DNA from: Prostheceraeus crozeri
Lineage: Eukaryota; Platyhelminthes; Polycladida; Euryleptidae
Direction: 5' to 3'
NCBI GenBank assembly: GCA_907163375.1
Contig: CAJQUW010004447.1
Coordinates: 1-64,000 of the forward strand
DNA: 64,000 bases
The translations under genes and the position numbers were made by a program. A model generated the notes under the pieces. The model was not told where the DNA came from and made no database searches. It saw nothing but the letters and a program-made list of their open reading frames with translations. Positions 34,164 to 57,884 of the stretch are shown one piece after another; the stretch's first letter is position 1; each line of letters begins with the position of its first letter.

Positions 34164-34275
34164 GAGACAATTTTGAAATTTCCTTTATGAGGATGAATGT
34201 GCAGACTGATTTCAGTGGGCGTTGGATAGCCCTTCAGATGCTCATTCCTCATAAAGGAAATTTCAAAATTGTCTC
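34164..34275. repeat. 30-bp perfect inverted repeat (hairpin)
   Basis: Arms 34164-34193 and 34246-34275 (GAGACAATTTTGAAATTTCC ... and its exact complement) enclose 52 bp. Could be a tiny MITE or the remnant of one; no flanking duplication recognised. Neighbouring 34280-34920 shows no gene. Confidence 0.7.
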
Positions 34276-34925
34276 AAAATTCAATTCAATAAGAAGGCAA
34301 CAAGAAAAACTCAAAATTGCACAAGCACTTTCGATTCTTCAGGTGCAAATAGCGACGATTTTATGTAGTTATTATAAGATCATATATTTATTATAAAATT
34401 ATAACCTCCAGACATAATGAAATAATTCAAATCTCATTCTCAGATCTCGGGTTCAAAAATTTGAACTAGCAAACACGAATGCTATTACGGCAACTCATTT
34501 CACAGTCATATTTCCAAGCATTGCACCACTAATTTCTATGAATTAAATAATTTTGGCTAACAATAAAGCATGAAAATAGAGTCTCATAATGGGAATAAGA
34601 CATGCGTTAAGTTAATATTGCGTTGTAATTGAGATTCAAGCGGGCAGTATTTCTATGAATACAGATGCAGATGTGTACGCTGAGATTTCGAAATTATTTT
34701 CAGCTGAATCAATACAATCATGGGGCACGTTGCTACCGTGATCTTCCCCATTATGCCATAGCTAAATTACGCACACATTCAAATTTTGAACATCGTCGAT
34801 TATTGCTACAAAGGATAGCAGATGTTCTATTCGTGCAATGCCAAGGATACATCTTAGTATTTATCTTCTTTGTTTTTGTTTTCCTTGGTATTTCTCCAAA
34901 AATAGAATAGGACAAAACATTCACT

Positions 34926-34931
34926 TTTATT
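34926..34931 (-). promoter_or_regulatory. Candidate polyadenylation signal of the cathepsin L-like gene
   Basis: AATAAA on the minus strand about 165 nt beyond the stop codon at 35097. A 3' UTR of this length would be ordinary. Confidence 0.5.
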
Positions 34932-35096
34932 ACATGATGCGTATTATTGTAAACTATAAAATGATCTTTACAATGCACACGAAAGTTATAAAATTATTAA
35001 AATGTTCGAACACTTCATCGTTATCAAAATCATGCACATATTATGCGCGTAGTAAAGCAGGTGAATAAAACCAAAATTGAACCAATCCAAATTCCA

Positions 35097-46008
<10,912 letters not shown>

Positions 46009-46954
46009 ACCTGCAAAGAAAACATTTTTTTCATCATGCAAATAAATACACATGTTGATCAACGTTGAAGATCTCAAAATACAGACATATACACCGGATA
46101 GGCCCCTATCTGGTGCCGTTTAGAGGAATACAGTAACAATTTGGAAACCCACAACGGATAAGCAGTTTTCCAAGCATCAGACTTCCAATAATTTGCATTT
46201 ATATAACGAAACAGGAATTGTCGACAGTGATTCGCTAAGATAGCTTGTCATTAAGACTGAAATAGTTTGCCGATTACTTTATTTTAGGAACTATTCGAGA
46301 GAATGTGTACTGATTATTTAACAAGCTAATGGTACTAGGGAGATAATGTCAATGACCGTGATGGCTCATTTTTCGTGGGATATATTTTTACCTCATAGCA
46401 TGCATCATCCTAATTCAGCGTTGGCTTTTAGCCGGCTAAAACTGGTTTTTGCCACTAAGTGGTAAAAACCAGGTAAAAAACGGCAAAAACTGGTAAAAAC
46501 CGGCTTAAACTTCAATTCCGAAAAATCACTTTATTTCTCAAGTTGGGTTTTAAGTATTACGGTGCATGCGGGTTTGCAGTTTGAAACTCATCTTTCAAAA
46601 CATGACATTCATTCTGTGATGGAACCACATGATATGTTTTTATAACGAACGACAAACGATGTTGTCTTTCTTTACGATTGCTCTGCCCTTTTCTTGTGAT
46701 TTAAGACAAAATGTAGACTTCAGCACCATTTTGGCTCTTTAGCTCATGCAACAGAAGTTGTTAGATACTGGCAGAATTATCATCAAATGAATTAAAAAAT
46801 GAAAATAAATACATGAATATAACTGGTTTATACATACCACTAAATTAAGCAAACCACTTTCTCCATGTGGACGAGCTTCAGTAATCCCACTGCATCTTCT
46901 GTGTTGAGTGTTAAGCAAGAATGCAGAGTGCATTTTAATAGTAGCTTAGGTTTC

Positions 46955-47035
46955 ATCAGATCTAGATTCGAACCCAGGTCTCATGAAGGCAGAGAAAACA
47001 CTCGATCAAAAGTCTCTACACCGGAAAATCTCACC
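46955..47035 (-). repeat. tRNA-derived SINE-like fragment
   Basis: The minus strand has GACCTGGGTTCGAATCTAGA, a Pol III B-box-like T-arm, preceded by CTCTGCCTTCATGAGA, which can form an anticodon-like arm. The A box is not clear. Likely a decayed SINE within the hAT-type element. Confidence 0.35.
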
Positions 47036-47177
47036 TCCCAAATCATGCAATGTGCAACAGTCACTTAGAATGCATTTCTACTTTTTTTAGAAATATCCTA
47101 AATGAACTAATGCTTGTGACTGTTGCAGGAAATCATGATTTGTAAGAAATAATAATTAAATAACATAGTTCGCACCA

Positions 47178-50100
47178 GGGCAATTCCGCGCGTGTCGGAC
47201 GATATTTCCAGATTTTTTTCACTTCGAAGGATGCTGTAGATCTGAAACTCATACAACATCTACCCCTATTCCACACCTCCAAAGTCAATAAACAATTAAA
47301 GCTCTTGGTCGTTTTGCTTAGACTCGGGAGCATGAAATGTGTCCGTGTCGGACGTACGCGCAGAAAATACGATTTTATTTTTTTCAACTTTGAATCAAAT
47401 TTTCTGCGAATTGTGTGTGGCTATGAGTTTCAATCTTTGTGACAGTAAAATATGGGCATGAAGGTGTCTGAAACTGTAAATGAATAAGTCCTGGTCTTTC
47501 TTATTGTACAAATATCATTATTTATTTTTCGTGTCGGACGTACATGTCCGAATTCATGGCTACATTTTTTACAAATATTATCGGAAATGATTACCTGAAT
47601 CTTAAAAATGCTCACTTACTTTGTATTTTCATTAACTTTGCGTATCTTGCGTTTACTTTTTGCATGCAATAGGTCTGTGGGACATACAGGCCCATATTCT
47701 GTAGGCTAGAATGGGACAGGCTATAGGCCTAATTTGAATTAAGCAAGGTACATGAGCATAAAGAAAAACGATAAGGAATGCATTCAATTTATTTTTAAAA
47801 CAAAAACTTAGTCAATCAAAACTCTTAGTCAATTCATCTGGATCTCAAATTGTCCCCGCGATCCGCAGGGCTGCGGAGGCTCGACAACCCTCACCACCTC
47901 ACTCAGGGAATACGCGATGGCGTCCTGCTTTGCGGGCCATTTCCAGTACGAGCCTGATGGATGCATGACGTTGACTACAACGCCTCCTTCACGACTGAAG
48001 CTTGTAACCTCACCGGGTAGAGCTGGCCTTCGTAGTTAACTACAACCCATGATCCGATTTGCAAGTCACAATTATCCACCTAGACATCTGAGTTGTTGTC
48101 TGTGGAAAGAATGCTCTCATCGTTGTCAAAGAGCTGTATATTGCGCAAGTCATTGCCTTGAGAAACATTCGAAACGAGAATATTAAGACCTCCACATGTT
48201 TTCACAAAATGAACAGTTTGAAGATTGGGAATTGGTCTGACTCGTTCCCAGCAATAATCGATTTCTGAGCAGTCCGAATAAATTTCACTACTGGGGATGA
48301 GAAAAAATGTGACATTCGGATTTCTATCAATCTCAACTTTACAAAAATCAACTGCGTCTTTTGGAAATGCTCTTTCTGCGCGAATATACCTCCAGACAGA
48401 ACGTTTTACCGTCCCACCTAATCCGTCAACAACACCTTTACCATGTGCAGTAGCGAAGAAGTGCCACTGAACTTGCACATCGAACATATCTTGCCATCTT
48501 CTCAAATTCGAGGAGATATCTCTGCTTAAACTGTGACGTAGCCTATGTGTGGTTCATTGTCAATCCAACAATAACAGGTGAAAAGTGTCACTTGATTGTA
48601 TGTACGCTTTTCGAATGCATTCGATTGCATTCGCTTGACATAAACGTGGTAAAGGAAGAGTGCTTCAGCTGCTTTCGTAAGTCATCTAGAATACTTTGCA
48701 AAGGTGCACACAGATCGAACTTTCGGAGCACATTGTGCTCATCAGACTGCCACTGCTGGTAATTGACATGAATTTGGTCATCATTGGAATCAAGATTTCC
48801 CAAATTGCTGAAATTTTCTTGACAGTCAGCACAAACAAGTCTCATACAACTTTCATCATTCGATGAACACACCAAGCTATCAGTGAAAGTCGACACATCA
48901 ACAGGAAGATTTGTAAAAGGATGCAATGCTCTCAAAAGAAGCCGCACATTCTCATGGTACTTACATACACAAACATTGTGTGGCAAGCTGTCATACAATT
49001 TGATGTATTTTGGTCTCATTTCACAGAACTTGGTCTTTCCTATGGTCTGATCAGGATTTTGCAACTTGAACAACCTATAGGCTTCCATCAATGACATCAA
49101 CATGTACTTGGCCTGATAAATCAACTTAACCGTCTCACCTTTGTCATTCTTCTGTCGAATAATAACGTTGTCCCTTCTTCCTGGAGTCTGCCATGAAATA
49201 TCATCAGATGAAAGAAAACTGATTACCTTGATCTCCTGTTCCTTTCGACTAGCAAGTGTCCTAGCTGCACGACTCACATCATCAGAAACTCTAATATCTG
49301 AATCCTTAGCTAAGGCCAGGACGACAGATTTCCGTTTTCTCGGAGACATCGGAAGGACTCCCTTAGCTCGCTTCAAAGCTTTGCCGAACGATTGCTTGCT
49401 TCCAAAGTGCGAAGGTGATCCCATTTCTGGCACATTGCTGGGGCTTGCTACCGTCGACATTGCTTGTTTACGACGTAGTTTCTTCACCCTTCTTGCTTCC
49501 CCACTTCTGAACTCTTGTAACTCCTTCGAACTCATCTTACCCTGCTTTGCTGCTCTTTCTCTTCTCTTACGTTCTTTCTCTCTCAATAAATGAATGGAAT
49601 ACTTCGTCGAGTCATGCTTCAACTTCTCGCGTTTTCTTCTTTGGCCGTCTTTGTTAGACAGTGGCATAGTGACTGAAAAAAGAGGGTAGGGCTACAGTAC
49701 GAGACCGAGTAGGCTCATTGTACATTTGTCGTATAAAAAGTATCACTGTACAATGTACATACTTGAGCACACCTGCACGGTTCATTGCAGTACAGTATGT
49801 GGCCTACTTGTATTCTTACCCACAGATGTGATATCAAAAGCGCAATGTAGGCCTATCCTCCAAATTTAGCCATTTTGGTTTAGGATTGTGCTTGAATTGT
49901 CATAAAAGTGTAAGCACAACACCACGATGAAGTCCTGCTTGACTGGCAACAATGATTGGTTCCATAATTTGAGCGAGAAATACGAACACATCTTATTTTA
50001 TCGGATTGCGTCCTTCATGGAATTTCTGTTTACAGTGAGCGATAAAGCAAGCGCTGCAAACTTTTTTTGTAAGCTGAAAAGCCTGGTTTCTATATCTGGT

Positions 50101-51490
50101 GGTCATCAGATGAGACTATATATAATCACTTAACAATAGCGAAGCTTGTTGGGGTACAAATTGACGACATCAAATCTGGGGAAGTACCGTTAATGTTGTT
50201 TATCGTAGAAGATTACTAATGCGGTTCAAAAGTAAATCTCTTCATACCTGGCAGGAAAAAACTTGACGATAGTGAATCCTTGAGCGCGGTAGGCTAATGA
50301 TTGATAACTCGGATAAGTGTAAGTAAAAGTAAAATAGTGCTAACATTTGTGCTAACTCGATATCTTTAGCAGGTCCAGTTGACGAATAAGCATTTATAAC
50401 AGCTTGCCTCATTACAGTTTATGAAAAAAACAGCACAAAAGGCGCCCTACACTAGCTGCAGATTTAAATAATTTTGCACATCTACTAGTAGCTACACACA
50501 TGCATACAACACGTCAACATTGGAGTAGTTATGCAGTATCTTAAGTTCACGCTATCTGTACCGTATGTTGTCCTCGGTAATATACCGCATGTTGTCCTCA
50601 GGGGCTCTATCACTCACCTTGTTCTATGCTGATCACAGATGAACTGAAATCTCGAAGATGATTCATTGAGGTGAAGGATTTCCATGAATTGTAACATTGC
50701 TATTTTTAGACATGACTCCTCAGTTTGTCTTCCAATGGAGTAGAGGCGAAATTTCAGTTGGTGGAAAGATGAAATTGGTAGCCAATTACCGAATAAAAAG
50801 GATTTCTTTATTGTCAATGACTTAAATGAAACGGATTAGCACTGTTAATACATCTGTGAATACATTATTCGAGGTCTGTTATCGTGTGCAGGCGAAATAC
50901 TTAACAAATTGCTTTAATTATACTTGGTTCACAACAGGTCAAAATTTCGTGTCGGACGTACATGTACGTCCGACACGCTCCCACCGATGCATTAAACAAC
51001 GATAGACCAAACCAACTATGGGTTATTGATGCATCACATGAACTTATTGATAATCTAGAATGGTTTCTCTAAATTCGCATTTGTTACGTCACAGTACAAA
51101 CAAAACAGTTCATTTTCGTGTCGGACGTACAACGACCACAGCTGCTGAAAGTAACATCCCCGCAATTCTTCCATCCGACTAGAAATTTAAATTCAACAAT
51201 ACGATTGTCGAAAGTAGTCCATATTCCATTGTACAGACCAGTTGATCAGCTTTCGTGACACTTAAACTGACTCCGAAATGATAATTGATATCATCATATT
51301 TTTTGGAAATTTTGCATGAATTGTATACTACTCTTAAACATACTACTGCTACATATGACTGAATCAAAATGACTAATAAAGTGTATTTTCATAAACTACA
51401 GCGTATTGGCTTTCAAATGATGTAATATAATCAACAGTTTGGATTATTTGAAATTTTGATACCGAGGTTGACCTTTCCGCGGAATTGCCC
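47178..51490 (-). mobile_element. Unclassified transposon: GGGCAATTCCGCG ends, ACCA duplication
   Basis: The 13-bp termini GGGCAATTCCGCG / CGCGGAATTGCCC are perfect inverse repeats, flanked by ACCA (47174-47177 and 51491-51494). GTGTCGGACGTAC-type motifs lie near both ends: 47192, 47345, 47531, 50949 (with an adjoining inverted copy) and 51119. The 4.3-kb element encodes the protein relic at 47829-49667 on the minus strand. A 4-bp duplication plus an HGKGxxDGxGGxxKR protein motif would fit Sola-like elements, but that is only a hypothesis. Confidence 0.75.
47829..49667 (-). pseudogene. Putative transposase of the GGGCAATTCCGCG element, decayed
   Basis: Three collinear blocks. The first (49667-48588, 359 codons) starts MPLSNKDGQRRKREKLKHD with a very basic region (REKERKRRERAAKQGK, ARRVKKLRRKQ). 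It continues with KTKFCEMRPKYIKL and a Cys/His cluster (HNVCVCKYHENVRLLLRAL ... CMRLVCADC). The second (48505-48080) has WHFFATAHGKGVVDGLGG followed by TVKRSVWRYI. The third, after a TAG at 48077, has GSWVVVNYEGQLYPGEV, NVMHPSGSYWKWP and PQPCGSRGQFEIQ, a Tudor-like chromatin-reader or binding module in appearance. Between blocks one and two the central catalytic part is missing, and there is a one-base shift near 48030. The arrangement recalls unannotated transposon-linked proteins of other invertebrates; the superfamily is not certain. Confidence 0.6.
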
Positions 51491-52715
51491 ACCAGCAATA
51501 TTGAAAAGTGAGGTAGGCCCTATAGTGCATGTCTGAACAGCTTCAGTTATAATCTCAACAAAAGAACATGTCCAGTAAGCTGTAAAATTGATCTGGTTAA
51601 TAGAATCTGAGAGCAACAAACAATTTTGACATTGTTGTGATATACAAATTTTTTAGGTTCTTGAAATTTCCATATTTTGAGCTCAAATCAAAACTTTACT
51701 TTCGGTTTTAAATTCATTTAGCATAACCTTTTCCTCTAAATATGTGAGGGTAAATTACCATGACATGAAAAATGTTGAAGGGCAACATTTTTAAATCTAG
51801 TCCTACTGGGAGTGCAGGATAAATTTCATAGCAATATTCGTGTAATCACAAAGGGTATGGGACATTTGCCACAGATTTGGAAGACATGCTATTCTATGAG
51901 ATCAGCAGGGAGGGGGATGTTTTCGATATTTTATATAGAGCCAAGTAATTTACTTCCAGCATGGACGTCTGTTGCATCTTATAATGAATGAAATTCGTAA
52001 AGCAACGAAATGCGTGCACACTTAGAAGAATAAAGCACAACAGCTTTATAACAATATTTTTTACAATAATTCATATTCTTACACCTATACTTGGAACATA
52101 TTCTTGATTGAAATACGATATTGATAGGTTTGAATTGTGAAAATACAGGCCTAAATGTTCATCGAATGATGGAAAAGTAAAGTGAACTTATTGCGACTAA
52201 CGTTCATCAATAAAGTAGGGAGTGGCGATGATCCCTTGTATTGTATGTACCCAAAAAACTTTAGTAATCCTGGAAAATAGTTTTAGCCAGTTTTAGCCGG
52301 AAAATGGTGACAAATGCTGGTGGTTTTTACCGGTTTTTACCAGGTGGCAAAAACCAGGGTGGTTTTTACCGGCCAATCCTGTCCTAATTTGAACTTTAGT
52401 TAGAGGAACTATAAAACAATTTAAAAGCAGTTACAATCAATGTATCACTATCTCAAAAGAAACCGATCTCAATTCGTCATGTGATGCGATGAACCAGAAG
52501 GAAATGAAAAACAAAGTAACTTTTGCATATTGCTACAAATCAAATCGTGAACTAAATCAAACGTTGGTATTCGGTCGAACTTCGAAATGTTTAAGTTCCG
52601 ATAGAGCCAAACTCTGTGCAATCAGATAAACACAAAGTAGAATAAATAATAATTTCATGCACAATGAAGCAATATGAAGTCGCGAAATACAATAGGAGCC
52701 TAACATTTATTTATA

Positions 52716-54338
52716 CAGTGGTCAAAAAGTTTGTATATACCTAATGTGAAGCGAAATATCTGCATTTCTAATATGATCCGCGTCAGCCTGAACAGCAAGA
52801 TATCCAGTCGAGTAATCTAGCAGTTCATGGACTATCTATGCTCAGTCAGACACATGATTAGATGTCAATGTTAAGAATCATTTATTTTATCCAAAGCTTA
52901 GCTTATCAATGCATGACCAGTTCAAACTTTTTATTGTCACGTAATGTCTCGGAAGCTGTCACCTGACGAAAGAAAATTTATTTTGATTAATTATTGTAAA
53001 CATGAAAGCGCAAGTAAAGTGATCTAAGAATGAAAGAAGACCTTTCCAACATCACTTCCAACAAGGGTTACCATATACAGATTTCGAGATAAGTTTGCAG
53101 AAACCGGCGGCTCAGTTCAAGACGCACCAAGATCGGGAAGACAAGTCTCAGAAAACAACACCAGACAACAGGTTTTTGGTTGACAAGGCATACGAAATCA
53201 GTCCAAACGAAGTCCACTAGACGAGGTAGTCTGGAGCTAGGGTTGTCACGAAGATCACTAATGAATAATTTGAAGGAACTAGACAAGCACCCCTACATTC
53301 CGTCTTACTCACTAACTTTGGGGAGATGACGACGATCGCCGTCTTCATTTTGCGGAGATTTTCATCAGTGAGGCCATGATAATCCTCATATTTTGAACAG
53401 GATTATTTGGTAACATCAATCTCAATTCAAGCTGAGTGGGCATTGAACAGACATAACTGTGTTTATTGGTCTTCATAGAACACACACTGCTATCTTCACT
53501 ATCACAAAGCAGTTGAACCCAGCCAGACCTAGCAGTTTGTAATTGGACCTGAGCTTTTCTACAACTCTAACTGGTGAAACATGCTTGGAAAAATTACGAA
53601 GTGTCGTTCTACCCACTTTACAGGAAAGAGAAGACTTTCACCAACTGTCTTTCAAACAGGATGGCGCTCCCATACACTATTCCGCTGCGGTGAGAGGCTA
53701 TCTTGATGAAGTGGATCTGTCGATCAGGTCCCATAGAGTGGCCTCATCGTTCACCTGATCTCACCCCAACGGACTGCAGTGTTTGGGAGATGGTCAAGAA
53801 CATAGGTTATGGGCAGCGACCAACCTCTGTACCTTAGTTGAGAGCCTACTTAATCCAGGAGTTCTCAGACATTGATGAAAATAATGACTCGTCGGAGAAT
53901 TTGCCGCAGTGTTCTGGTAAGATGTGAGCAATGTGCTGAAGCTCGTGGAAAGAATTTTGAGCATTTAAGTCAATAAAATCTTATTTTGACTTTTAACTTC
54001 TTCGACCGAATTTGGAGTCTCATGAATAGCATAATATTATTTGCTTTAGTTTTGTATTATTAAATAGAAGATCCAAGGATGAATTATGTTTGTCAGAACT
54101 TAGTGTCCTAAAATAACTTTAAACAACCATTATCTCACGTATTGTACGAAAAGCAAAGTTTTCAATGTAATTTTAGAATAAGATTTATCATTGTTTTCAT
54201 TGTTTCCTCAATCACATGCCATGGATATCCATTTCAATTTATTTTCCAGCAAACTTTTACTTGAATAGGGAATCTACATATTGGAAATGTAGATATTTCG
54301 TTTAACATTAGGTATATACAAACTTTTTGACCACTCGG
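52716..54338 (+). mobile_element. Mariner-like transposon, CAGTGGTCAAAAAGTTTG ends
   Basis: The termini CAGTGGTCAAAAAGTTTGTA and the inverse CAAACTTTTTGACCACT(C)G are flanked by TA (52714-52715 and 54339-54340). About 1.6 kb, holding one decayed transposase. Confidence 0.88.
52944..53968 (+). pseudogene. Tc1/mariner-superfamily transposase, heavily decayed
   Basis: ATG at 52944 starts MSRKLSPDERKFILINYCKH, matching the DERKFIL opening of the transposase at 27140-28184. Further pieces in several frames: TIYRFRDKFAETGGSVQDAP (about 53075), DDDRRLHFAEIF (53330), TLTGETCLEKLRSVVLPTLQ and FKQDGAPIHYSAAVRGYLDE (53560-53715; second catalytic Asp), and EWPHRSPDLTPTDCSVWEMV (53740; third acidic position). 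Numerous stops and frameshifts; inactive. Confidence 0.85.
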
Positions 54339-54344
54339 TATACA

Positions 54345-55800
54345 AATAGAATTTAGTGGTACCTGTGCCGTATACTGTGAAAAAGAAGCACTGTCATATT
54401 GTACAAAAATCAATCAATCGATTTCCAGTCAAAGAATGCATACTCGCTTCGAGCCAGCGTCACGTACCGGCAACTGAAATTTCTTAATGGAATTTTAGGA
54501 GGTTGTTTACTAAGCAAATGGCCATAAAAAAGACGACAATTCCCGTCTATCTTGTCGAAGAAGATCACGGGCTGATAAGCCGGAAAAAACTATCCATTAT
54601 CATTGTAGCTGTGTGCACAATCAAATCAGCATAAAAAATTCTTTTAACATGCAGCCTTCCGCGAAAAGAGACAACAATTTCCACTCAAATCGTGTAATGA
54701 ACAATTAATTTTTTAAATAAGTAGCTCTGCCATTAACCATCGCTACAGCAAACAAAATTGGATTACACGCTTAAAAAATATGGAAATGAATTGCAAAGAA
54801 CACAATAGAGATAAATAACATGCGTTTACTTCAAATCCAATGCACTTTGGTTTCGTAGAATGAGTGCCGGTACGCAGTATAATTCGTTCATTACGTCTTT
54901 ATATCATTTAGATCTAATCGTTTTGAGCTTAAGTTTATCACCGGGGGATGTCGAGGTCAACAACAATTACATGGCAACGCTTGTTCTCCATATGATTTAT
55001 CTACCTATGATGTGTGTAGACATCTTGAGGTGGTCCACGTATCCGGGAGAATCCGGGAGAAGATCAAGAGAGAGAATAACTTCTTCAGATACATATTAAT
55101 CAATGTTTGTATGCATGTTTTATATGCAAAATTAATATGTATACGAAGGTGTTCTCGCTCTTGATATGTGCACAACAAACTTGTCAAGTTCTTTATCAGT
55201 GTACTGAAGTTGCAAAATCAACTAACTATTGCACATAGATCAACATCGGGATGATGAGCACAAATTCAAGCACACACGTGATAATATAGTTTAATACTTC
55301 TACAGTAATACTGATACCGCCGCGGCTGCTAAATTCTTATGGACTTACTTCCTGATTCTGGGAGTGAATTCGGCTGACGTTCTGAAACCAAACCGACAAC
55401 ACGTTCAACTTAGGCGGGTTGATCGTTAATACAGTCAGCTGTCTAGATTTATACTCAGAATATCACATGACAACTGAGATGTTCCCTATGCGTTATGTTA
55501 AGCCAATCACAAGCATTAAGACAAACCGATCAATGGCACTCTTCGCTGATTGGTCTGTTTCTCGCGTAAGCACACCGAGCTTCAGAAGATCAGCTCCGCT
55601 GTCACACACATAATGTCACACACGCAATCGTAACAGCTGACAGAGACACACACTGAACTATGAGAGATTGAGAGACTGCTTTGAACAGCAGAAGACGAGC
55701 GACAAGAATTATGCATTTAAGTCTGCTGACTCAGGAGTAGAACATTTTTTAGTGAATTGCATAGTACGCATTCTCGTACATACACAGAATACAGTAATTC
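54345..55800. other. No gene recognised
   Basis: Apart from a few short unsupported open frames on both strands I see no domain, repeat or RNA gene. Confidence 0.45.
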
Positions 55801-55802
55801 AG

Positions 55803-57210
55803 GAAATAATAATAATAATGCGTTTATTTGAAATCACAAGCCTCAATATTGGAAATCGTGAGGCGAAAATCAGATAATGGACACGAAATATACTCAGAAT
55901 GAAATTATAATAAGAAAAACAAGAAAACAAAATTCATAAATCATAGTCTTGCAGTAGCAGTAACACAAGCACAAAACTGGCTGAGGTCTTATCCCACCAT
56001 TCGCAAGCCGTATCATTGAAAGAAAGCAATTTTTTCTCATGGCGGACTTACATGTAGGTACACTGAACTTTTTAGAGTACTGTAGACGTTGCGGAGCAAG
56101 ACAATGCAAAGGGTAATTTGAGTCGTTACAAAGTGATTCAAATAATTTTAAACCGATCATATTTCTTCTATAATACAATGGAATAAACTTGTCACAAGTA
56201 CACTGCGAATACTGGGATGTCACACACAAAATTTTATGTGCACGATTTTGCAGTATTCCTGTACATTACTGTTCATCACATTGAGACCAACAAATATAGG
56301 AGCTGCATATTCTAATATAATGCGAATATAGCTATTGTAAATCAAAACCAGATCATCAATTGGTAAAAAAGGTTTAAGTTGACGAAGGGCAAAAAGGGGA
56401 CTTGAAACCTTCTTTGATATAGTCTCAATATATTTCTGCATGTTCAAGCGAGAGTCAAGTGTAACACCCAAAAATTTCATATATTTGTTAGCAGGAATAC
56501 CAGGAATACCAGGTATACCAGGAATGTTGTAAGAAGATAAATCTTCGGATTTGCGCATAGAAATATAAGTCTGCTGACATTTTCCTATTTTCAAAGTCAT
56601 TTAATTTTTATAGCACCACGCAACAACTTCAGAGTACATCGAGATTAAAGGACTTGGATCATGCTTTTTAATAACTCCAATCAATAAAATATCATCAGCA
56701 TACTTTATTATTGTAGCATCTGATGAAGTAGAGGGAAACATATCAGCACAAAAATAAGCAAATAATATTGGTCCGATTGATGAACCTTGATAGGGATGCC
56801 ACTGTATTCGTTCCTCTATTTCAGCCTTTGAGAACGATGACTGAGATAATTTTGAGTAAATGAAATAACGAAATTATCGAAACTGGTCACACGCATTTTC
56901 TCAATCAATAGGCGATGTGATATTCTATCGAACCCCTTTGTGAGATCCACTGCAAGTAAATGGCATGCAACTACGTCATCCTTTTGCAGATCTTCCGTAA
57001 TGAAATTTTCAGCCTTGACGAGCGCACAAGTGGTAGAGCTCATTTTTCGATATGCGAACTGCATATGATCAAATCTTTTCATGAATTCATTGCCAGTAAC
57101 TTTGATCAGCATCCTCTCGAACAACCGTTCGGTTACATGCAAAACAAATAAATAAATAAATAAGGGCCTCGGATTGCTATCTTCGATATACAAGCATCTG
57201 CAGTCCACTT
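55803..57210 (-). mobile_element. 5'-truncated, decayed LINE with (ATT)n tail
   Basis: The minus-strand 3' end is a TTATTATTATTATT tract at 55806-55820. The upstream limit, near 57210, follows a TATTTATTTATTTATT tract (57143-57162). It carries reverse transcriptase parts only. Confidence 0.8.
55894..57208 (-). pseudogene. LINE reverse transcriptase, three broken frames
   Basis: 57208-56816: VTERLFERMLIKVTGNEFMK, then QFAYRKMSSTTCALVKAENF and LLAVDLTKGFDRISHRLL, the first Asp block. About 56810-56600: YQGSSIGPILFAYFCADMF and IIKYADDILLIG, the catalytic YADD. 56600-56220: KYMKFLGVTLDSRLNMQKYI and the thumb; a GIPGIPGIP expansion from a CCAGGAATA microsatellite sits inside this region. 56229-55894 carries a C-terminal portion (MIGLKLFESLCNDSNYPLHC). 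Stop after WCYKN and frameshifts between blocks: inactive. It differs from the fragment at 44231-44950. Confidence 0.85.
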
Positions 57211-57214
57211 CCTA

Positions 57215-57880
57215 AATCATTGCACAGCTCAAAAAGTTCTTTTGTCTTTTGTTTACTGTCATCAAGTTTGATCTTAGGCTCAAAATTATTTGATTAGGTC
57301 TGGTGAAATTATTCACTTGGTCAGCCGAGACACGTAGTTTAGGAAAAAGTGTGGTTTGCTCAATTAAATGAAGTATGTCTAGTTAATGATTGGAAGCTTG
57401 TTACTTTACAGGCCAACCGCTGAATCAGCAGCATCAGCACAGCAATCTCGGGATATATTTTGAGATAATATTTGAAATGTCTTATGAATTCTGAGTATTT
57501 CAAATGCGCTGTTAAATGTCGATATCAATTTTAATCTGTCTGATGAATATGTCTAAACTGATTGGAACAAAGTAATGAAAGTTACGTATCTTACGTTGAA
57601 TATTAAACTGCTAACTGCTCGTATCTTGGTTGTTAATAGTAGGACATAATAGGGTGCACTGTAACATTCTCCGACAATTAAAGTGATGTAATAAATAGTA
57701 GAAAATACAATGCGAATGATAAGTAATAACCAAGTGCTGTATGTTGATCCATTCGAGTAAACGACTCAAAAATATGCTCAGGTCACTCACTTTAATTCAT
57801 TGATGACAAAAAAGAAAAAGACCACCAGAATGCTCTTTTCTTGCTCTAAATATACTGTCGAGCGCATAGAGCGAATTGTT
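57215..57880. other. No gene recognised
   Basis: AT-rich; nothing supported. Confidence 0.4.
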
Positions 57881-57884
57881 TCGA

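Larger units (their letters stand above)
46416..52381. mobile_element. hAT-type element with perfect 8-bp duplication, contains another transposon
   Basis: The left terminus CAGCGTTGGC and right terminus GCCAATCCTG are inverted. The exact 8-mer TCCTAATT flanks both (46408-46415 and 52382-52389). Arrays of GGTAAAAACC and CTGGTTTTTGCCAC lie just inside each end (46440-46505 and 52290-52375), as expected for hAT subterminal repeats. Total 5966 bp, of which 47178-51490 belongs to a nested element, leaving about 1.65 kb with no transposase that I can see; non-autonomous. Confidence 0.85.

Noticed and set aside
46955-47035. Functional tRNA gene
   Set aside because: The A box is absent and the T-stem is mismatched; better seen as a SINE relic.
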